From assembly GCA_014377485.1 (NCBI GenBank), contig JACMPM010000028.1:1-35069 (forward strand): DNA of 35,069 nt. The letters run 5' to 3'. Below, in pieces: positions 30,664 through 35,069 of the stretch; the first letter of the stretch is position 1; the number at the start of each line of letters is the position of its first letter. The notes under the pieces are model-generated. The model searched no databases. It was given only the letters and a program-made list of their open reading frames with translations, and was not told where the DNA came from. This DNA is from Bacteriovorax sp. GTDB taxonomy: Bacteria; Bdellovibrionota; Bacteriovoracia; Bacteriovoracales; Bacteriovoracaceae. The position numbers were made by a program, and so were the translations under genes.

Positions 30664-32328
30664 GTGAGTACAGTTGCAACAACAGTGAGAAGAGGCATTA
30701 CCAAAGAAGAACGGAGTGTAATTTTTGCTTCTTCTTTAGGTACAGTATTTGAATGGTATGACTTTTATCTGTATGGTTCTCTAGCGGCCATCATCTCCAA
30801 ACAATTTTTTTCGGGTGTAAATGATACGACTGCTTTTATTTTTGCCTTAATGGCTTTTGCCGCTGGGTTTGCAGTTAGACCATTTGGAGCAATATTTTTT
30901 GGTCGAATTGGAGATATGGTCGGCCGTAAATACACTTTCCTGGTAACCATCATTCTCATGGGAATATCTACTGCAGTTGTAGGGATGCTTCCGAATTATC
31001 ACAGCATTGGCTTAGCTGCCCCTATCATTCTAGTTTGCATGAGATTGTTGCAAGGACTTGCTTTAGGAGGCGAATATGGAGGGGCGGCAACTTATGTAGC
31101 CGAGCATTCTCCCATGGGAAAAAGAGGTTTGTATACAGCATGGATTCAGACTACTGCAACTCTTGGACTCTTTTTATCTTTAGTGGTTATTTTAATATGT
31201 AGAAAACTTACAGGACCAAATTTTGAAGTATGGGGTTGGAGAATTCCTTTTCTTTTGTCTTTAGTTCTTTTGGCCATTTCTGTTTACATTAGAACTCAAC
31301 TTAATGAATCACCTGTATTTAAGAAAATGAAAGAAGAAGGAACAACATCTAAAGCACCTTTAACTGAAGCTTTCGGAAGATGGAAAAATTTAAAAATAGT
31401 TATTTTTGCTCTTTTTGGAGCAACTGCTGGGCAGGCAGTTGTTTGGTACACTGGACAGTTTTATGCTCTTTTCTTTATGACCAAAATGCTTATGGTTGAT
31501 GATCAAGCGGCCAATTTATTAATTGCAGCGGGACTGGCAATTGGAACTCCTTTCTTTTTAATTTTTGGAGCTCTCTCAGATAAAATAGGAAGAAAAGGAA
31601 TTATACTTACAGGTTGCGTTTTAGCTGCCCTTACTTACATGCCTCTTTTTAAGGCTCTTACTCATTACGCAAACCCTGCGATTTTTGAAGCTCAAAAAAA
31701 TAATCCAGTTAGAGTCATTGCTGATCCGGCCCAGTGTCACTTTCAATTTGATCCAATTGGAAAATCTAAATTTGTGAGTTCTTGTGATATTGCTAAGTCA
31801 ACTTTGGCGAAAAAAGGAGTTGGTTATATTAATGAAGCGGCACCAACAGGAACTCCAACCATTATTTCAGTGGGAACTTTAGGTAATATTGATTCATTTG
31901 ATGGGACTGTGCTTTCAAGTGATGATTTCAAATTAAAACAAAAAGATTTTGAAACGAAACTTTTTGGACAGCTAAAAAATGCAGGTTATCCTTCCAAAGC
32001 AGATCCAGCACAAATCAATTATCCAATGGTCATCGGCATATTAACTATTTTAGTCATCTATGTAACGATGGTTTATGGACCGATCGCTGCATACTTAGTT
32101 GAAATGTTTCCTTCAAGAATTAGGTACACATCGATGTCACTTCCTTATCATATCGGAAATGGTTGGTTTGGTGGATTCTTGCCGACCGTTGCATTTGCAA
32201 TGGTTGCAATGACCGGTGATATTTATTATGGCCTTTGGTATCCGATAGTGATTGCCCTTGCGACGGCCGTTATCGGCTTCTTTGCATTACCTGAAACTAA
32301 AGATTGGGATTTAGATCACCACGATTAA
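30664..32328 (+). CDS. MFS transporter of the metabolite:H+ symporter (MHS) type
   Basis: 554 residues, 12 membrane helices. GTG start behind an AAGGAGG site. MHS signatures: 'LGTVFEWYDFYLYGSLAAII' (helix 1), 'FGRIGDMVGRKYTFLVTIIL' (loop 2-3, the D-x-x-G-R-[KR] motif), 'RLLQGLALGGEYGGAATYVA' (helix 4) and 'GALSDKIGRKGIILTG' in the second half (loop 8-9). Relatives include ProP, KgtP and ShiA, which bring in osmolytes, dicarboxylates or shikimate with protons. It is about 120 residues longer than those because of a soluble insert (about 340-450) with 'ADPAQCHFQFDPIGKSKFVS' and a Cys pair (QCHF, SSCD) between helices 9 and 10, a subgroup feature. Substrate unknown. Ends at a strong terminator. 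Confidence 0.88.
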   Translation: MSTVATTVRRGITKEERSVIFASSLGTVFEWYDFYLYGSLAAIISKQFFSGVNDTTAFIFALMAFAAGFAVRPFGAIFFGRIGDMVGRKYTFLVTIILMGISTAVVGMLPNYHSIGLAAPIILVCMRLLQGLALGGEYGGAATYVAEHSPMGKRGLYTAWIQTTATLGLFLSLVVILICRKLTGPNFEVWGWRIPFLLSLVLLAISVYIRTQLNESPVFKKMKEEGTTSKAPLTEAFGRWKNLKIVIFALFGATAGQAVVWYTGQFYALFFMTKMLMVDDQAANLLIAAGLAIGTPFFLIFGALSDKIGRKGIILTGCVLAALTYMPLFKALTHYANPAIFEAQKNNPVRVIADPAQCHFQFDPIGKSKFVSSCDIAKSTLAKKGVGYINEAAPTGTPTIISVGTLGNIDSFDGTVLSSDDFKLKQKDFETKLFGQLKNAGYPSKADPAQINYPMVIGILTILVIYVTMVYGPIAAYLVEMFPSRIRYTSMSLPYHIGNGWFGGFLPTVAFAMVAMTGDIYYGLWYPIVIALATAVIGFFALPETKDWDLDHHD

Positions 32329-32337
32329 TTATTTGAA

Positions 32338-32377
32338 AAGTTGAATTGAGGCCAAGGCTTTTGCCTCAATTCAACTT
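32338..32377. terminator. Bidirectional terminator between MFS and MgtA genes
   Basis: A perfect 15-bp inverted repeat: AAGTTGAATTGAGGC (32338-32352) with GCCTCAATTCAACTT (32363-32377) and a 10-base loop. It lies between convergent genes. The flanks are A/T-rich, so it can act on both strands. Confidence 0.85.
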
Positions 32378-32380
32378 CAT

Positions 32381-34912
32381 CTATAAAGTTCTAAAAATTT
32401 TATTTTTATAAAACCATACTTTCAAAACGTCGGCGCTTAAAACGTACGCAGCAACAATAATTAACATTGTAATAATATTTATCAAAGGCAATGGAACCAA
32501 TCCAATTTTGGAAGCCCAGGAAACGTAGGGGAGTGCTAGTGTAATGACGGCGCCGGCAAGACTGATAAAGATTAGATATTTGCTAGGTTTACTTTTAAAA
32601 AAGTTTTTTCTAGTTCGAATAATAAATAAAATAAATAATTCAGTAAGTATCGATTCGATAAACCAAGCCGTTTGAAAGCGCGACTCAGGTGCTTTTAAAA
32701 CATATAATAAAATCAAAAAAGTAATGAGATCGAATAATGAACTGTGAATTCCAAAAATGATCATATAGTTCCGAATAAGTTTTAAGTCCCACTTACCTGG
32801 CATAACAATTTGTTCTTCGTCTACATTATCTGAAGCAATACTAAGATAAGGAAAATCTGTAATAAAGTTTGTAAGCAGGATTTGTTTCGGGAGCATAGGT
32901 AAATAAGACAAAATTAATGAAGCAATGGCCACACTAAACATGTTTCCGAAAGTAGATCCAGTATTGATTAGAATATATTTCAAGGTATTGGTAAATGTTT
33001 TTCTACCTTCCCTGATGCCTTCAGCTAAAACCATAAGGTTTTTTTCAAGCAATACTATATCGGCAGCAGAGCGGGCTATATCAACTGCATTTTCTACTGA
33101 TATACCGACATCAGCTGCATTAATGGCAGAAACATCATTAATACCATCTCCCATATAGGCCACTGTAAATGATTTTCTAAGGGACTGAATAACATGTTCT
33201 TTTTGTTGTGGTTCAATTTCGGCAAAGATATGTGTTTCTTTTACTTTAATGTCTAAGGCTTCAGTGCTCATCAGTAAAAGATTTTGTCCTGTTAATATAA
33301 CAGGATTATTAATTCCAATTTTTTTGGCAATAGATCTCGCTACGTTTTGATTATCTCCTGTGATGATTTTTAATTGGACCTGCAATTCATGAAGTTCATT
33401 AATAGCTTCAGTAATTCCAGCTTTAACAGGATCATTTAATAAAATAAAACCCACAAAAACCATTTGGGTTTCTTGATCTTTGGAAATACTTGTTTCTGCA
33501 ATAATCTTTTCACAAACACCTATTACACGATAACCATTTTCCCCATATTGCAAGAATTGTTGTTCCAGTGATCCTTTGTGTTGAAGAATATCTTCAATTT
33601 GCCCATCACTTATTCTGATACTTGTACAGATGTTTCTTATTTGTTCAAAGGCGCCTTTGCTTATTAATATATTCTCTTGACCGGTATTGACTAAAATACT
33701 TAATCTCTTGCGAATAAAATCGAAAGGGAGCTCACCAAGTTTTTTGGGCATCGGGGATGACTCTATTTTTAAATTTCTTAAAGCGACATCGATGGGGTTT
33801 ATATAACCAGTTTCGAAAGTGGCGTTCCAGAAGGCCAACGTTTTTACATAATCACTTTCTTTGCCACTACTATCGACTACTCCAAAAACACTGATTATGC
33901 CCTCGGTAATTGTTCCTGTTTTATCGGTACATAATAAATTGACCTCACCCAGGTTTTGTATTGACGATAATTTTTTTACAATAACTTTTTTCTTTAATAA
34001 ACGATCTGCTCCTGCACTCATTGCAATGGTGGTTATGGCCGGAAGTAATTCAGGTGCCATTCCTACGGCCAGAGCGAGTGCAAATAGTGCAGACTCAATG
34101 ACTCCTTTATGTTGCAATATGTTTACTATCAAAATAAATATCGACAGGATTAATGTTATTTTCATTAGAAAATAACCAAAATCGTTAATGTTTTTCTCAA
34201 ATTCAGTTTGAACGTCTACGGAAGCGCTTTCTGCAATATTGCCAAATATGGTGTCATCACCAATTGCAATAACCAATGCTTTACCGCTTCCACTGATAAC
34301 GCTTGAACCTTCCCAGAGACAATTTGTTCTTTTTGCCAATTCTGTTTGCTCATCCAACACTCCAGAGTTCTTTCTTACCGGAAATGATTCTCCAGTAAGA
34401 CTTGCTTCATTGGCATGAAGTTCATTGGATTCTAGAATCAGGCAATCAGCAGGGATCATATCACCTGCTTGAAAAATTAAAATATCTCCGGGCACAATGA
34501 GTGACGATTCGATTTCTCGAGCTTGTCCGTCTCTCATCACCATACTTTTTATGGCAATCATCGATTGCAATTTTTCAACAACTCTTCCAGCATTTCTTTC
34601 TTGGATGAAACTTAGAGTACCTGAAGATAAAACGATAAATAAAATAATGATCCCATCTGTTTCATCTCCAAGAAAGGCAGATAGAAAAACCGCACCAATC
34701 AGCAATAACATTAAAGGACTTTTATATTGTCTAATAAAAAGAATTAAATCTTTTTGTAGAGGCGATTTTCCACGCCGGTGTTCTGGAGAGAAATGATAAA
34801 GTTTGTCGACTTCTGCCTGAGACAAGCCATTATCTGAACTATGGAGTTGTTGATACCAATAATTTTTATCAAAGTTCCAAAATTTAGTTTTAAGATTTTG
34901 TTCTGCTTCCAT
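32381..34912 (-). CDS. mgtA: Mg2+-importing P-type ATPase (P3B, MgtA/MgtB-like)
   Basis: 843 residues, slightly shorter than enterobacterial MgtA. Domain order: N-terminal cation-ATPase segment (about 15-60), helices 1-2 (about 68-105), actuator domain with 'SLTGESFPV' (TGES at about 173-176) and helices 3-4 with 'AVGMAPELLPAITTIAMSAG' (Met-x-Pro-Glu, the P3B pattern). The phosphorylation site is 'LLCTDKTGTITEG' (Asp330), followed by the nucleotide-binding domain and the hinge 'YMGDGINDVSAINAADVGIS'. Six C-terminal helices include 'LLTNFITDFPYLSIASDNVD', a stretch specific to MgtA-type pumps. It uses ATP to bring Mg2+ into the cytoplasm. No clear Shine-Dalgarno sequence precedes the ATG and the upstream leader is very A/T-rich; no long regulatory leader is visible before the window ends. 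Confidence 0.93.
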   Translation of the reverse strand: MEAEQNLKTKFWNFDKNYWYQQLHSSDNGLSQAEVDKLYHFSPEHRRGKSPLQKDLILFIRQYKSPLMLLLIGAVFLSAFLGDETDGIIILFIVLSSGTLSFIQERNAGRVVEKLQSMIAIKSMVMRDGQAREIESSLIVPGDILIFQAGDMIPADCLILESNELHANEASLTGESFPVRKNSGVLDEQTELAKRTNCLWEGSSVISGSGKALVIAIGDDTIFGNIAESASVDVQTEFEKNINDFGYFLMKITLILSIFILIVNILQHKGVIESALFALALAVGMAPELLPAITTIAMSAGADRLLKKKVIVKKLSSIQNLGEVNLLCTDKTGTITEGIISVFGVVDSSGKESDYVKTLAFWNATFETGYINPIDVALRNLKIESSPMPKKLGELPFDFIRKRLSILVNTGQENILISKGAFEQIRNICTSIRISDGQIEDILQHKGSLEQQFLQYGENGYRVIGVCEKIIAETSISKDQETQMVFVGFILLNDPVKAGITEAINELHELQVQLKIITGDNQNVARSIAKKIGINNPVILTGQNLLLMSTEALDIKVKETHIFAEIEPQQKEHVIQSLRKSFTVAYMGDGINDVSAINAADVGISVENAVDIARSAADIVLLEKNLMVLAEGIREGRKTFTNTLKYILINTGSTFGNMFSVAIASLILSYLPMLPKQILLTNFITDFPYLSIASDNVDEEQIVMPGKWDLKLIRNYMIIFGIHSSLFDLITFLILLYVLKAPESRFQTAWFIESILTELFILFIIRTRKNFFKSKPSKYLIFISLAGAVITLALPYVSWASKIGLVPLPLINIITMLIIVAAYVLSADVLKVWFYKNKIFRTL

Positions 34913-35069
34913 AAAAATATTTTAAAATTATTTATTAATGATGACGAGGTATAAAAAACTATGGGTCATATTGATCTGAAGATTTTTATTAGAATTGCGT
35001 TAATTAATTTCTAGAACTTGACGTACTTGCCCAAAAGTTAAAAAATTAATTATTAATTTAATCTTAAAA
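34913..35069 (-). promoter_or_regulatory. A/T-rich upstream region of mgtA
   Basis: 157 bases with no coding sequence. It should carry the mgtA promoter. An A/T palindrome AATTAAT-T-ATTAATT lies at about 35046-35060. No riboswitch (M-box) pattern was recognised, but the window ends here. Confidence 0.3.

Noticed and set aside
33861-34175. 104-codon plus-strand frame opposite the MgtA gene
   Set aside because: Antisense to conserved ATPase motifs; no ribosome-binding site and no family.
1-35069. CRISPR arrays, tRNA or rRNA genes, complete insertion sequences, prophage genes
   Set aside because: No regularly spaced repeats, no tRNA cloverleaf or rRNA-like segments, no transposase or integrase motifs and no phage structural genes were seen on either strand.

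Overview
The window is AT-rich bacterial DNA in which about one gene in three starts with a Sec or lipoprotein signal. The large operon at the left codes for an Agl-Glt type gliding apparatus like that of Myxococcus and Bdellovibrio. That operon, together with the proBA pair, a tricorn-type S41 protease and many exported proteins of unknown family, suggests a predatory or free-living member of the Bdellovibrionota (Bacteriovorax/Peredibacter-like). The assignment is an inference from protein content; no rRNA or tRNA gene is present to confirm it.

Layout. 1-~350: decayed acyl-CoA thioesterase (minus), then a promoter/leader region. 678-11903: one tightly packed ten-gene operon (plus): TolQ/ExbB motor, two TolR/ExbD subunits, a large TPR protein, a small exported protein, an AgmX/PglI (GltG/GltJ)-type trans-envelope protein, a 671-aa lipoprotein, an outer-membrane beta-barrel, an exported helical-repeat protein and a VWA-domain lipoprotein that resembles the focal-adhesion adhesin CglB. 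A bidirectional terminator separates it from an S41 protease (minus). 14555-18482: unknown duplicated-domain protein, lipoprotein-type methyltransferase, a wrecked PHB-depolymerase-like esterase, a DUF5996 protein, a CsbD-like protein and a small Lys-rich protein. 18566-21492: a 5' relic of gltB (minus), then a three-gene unit (small protein, HTTM-like membrane protein, lipoprotein with IucA/IucC-like motifs). 21733-25710: small exported protein, a relic gene (minus), then a beta-propeller-like protein translationally coupled to proB and proA. 25707-29281: two exported proteins on the minus strand (one a di-haem cytochrome), then an exported protein and an EamA transporter on the plus strand. 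29379-34912: J-domain stub and CBS-pair protein (minus), DUF167 protein, MHS-type MFS transporter (plus), and an MgtA-type P-type ATPase (minus).

How the parts fit. The first operon is the outstanding system: the energy-transducing inner-membrane motor, periplasmic TPR linkers, the trans-envelope GltG/J-like protein, an outer-membrane barrel and a surface VWA lipoprotein lie on one probable transcript, whereas M. xanthus spreads the corresponding genes over several loci. The rest is a mosaic of housekeeping genes, stress and transport genes, and at least five gene relics, which suggests ongoing gene loss between stable operons.
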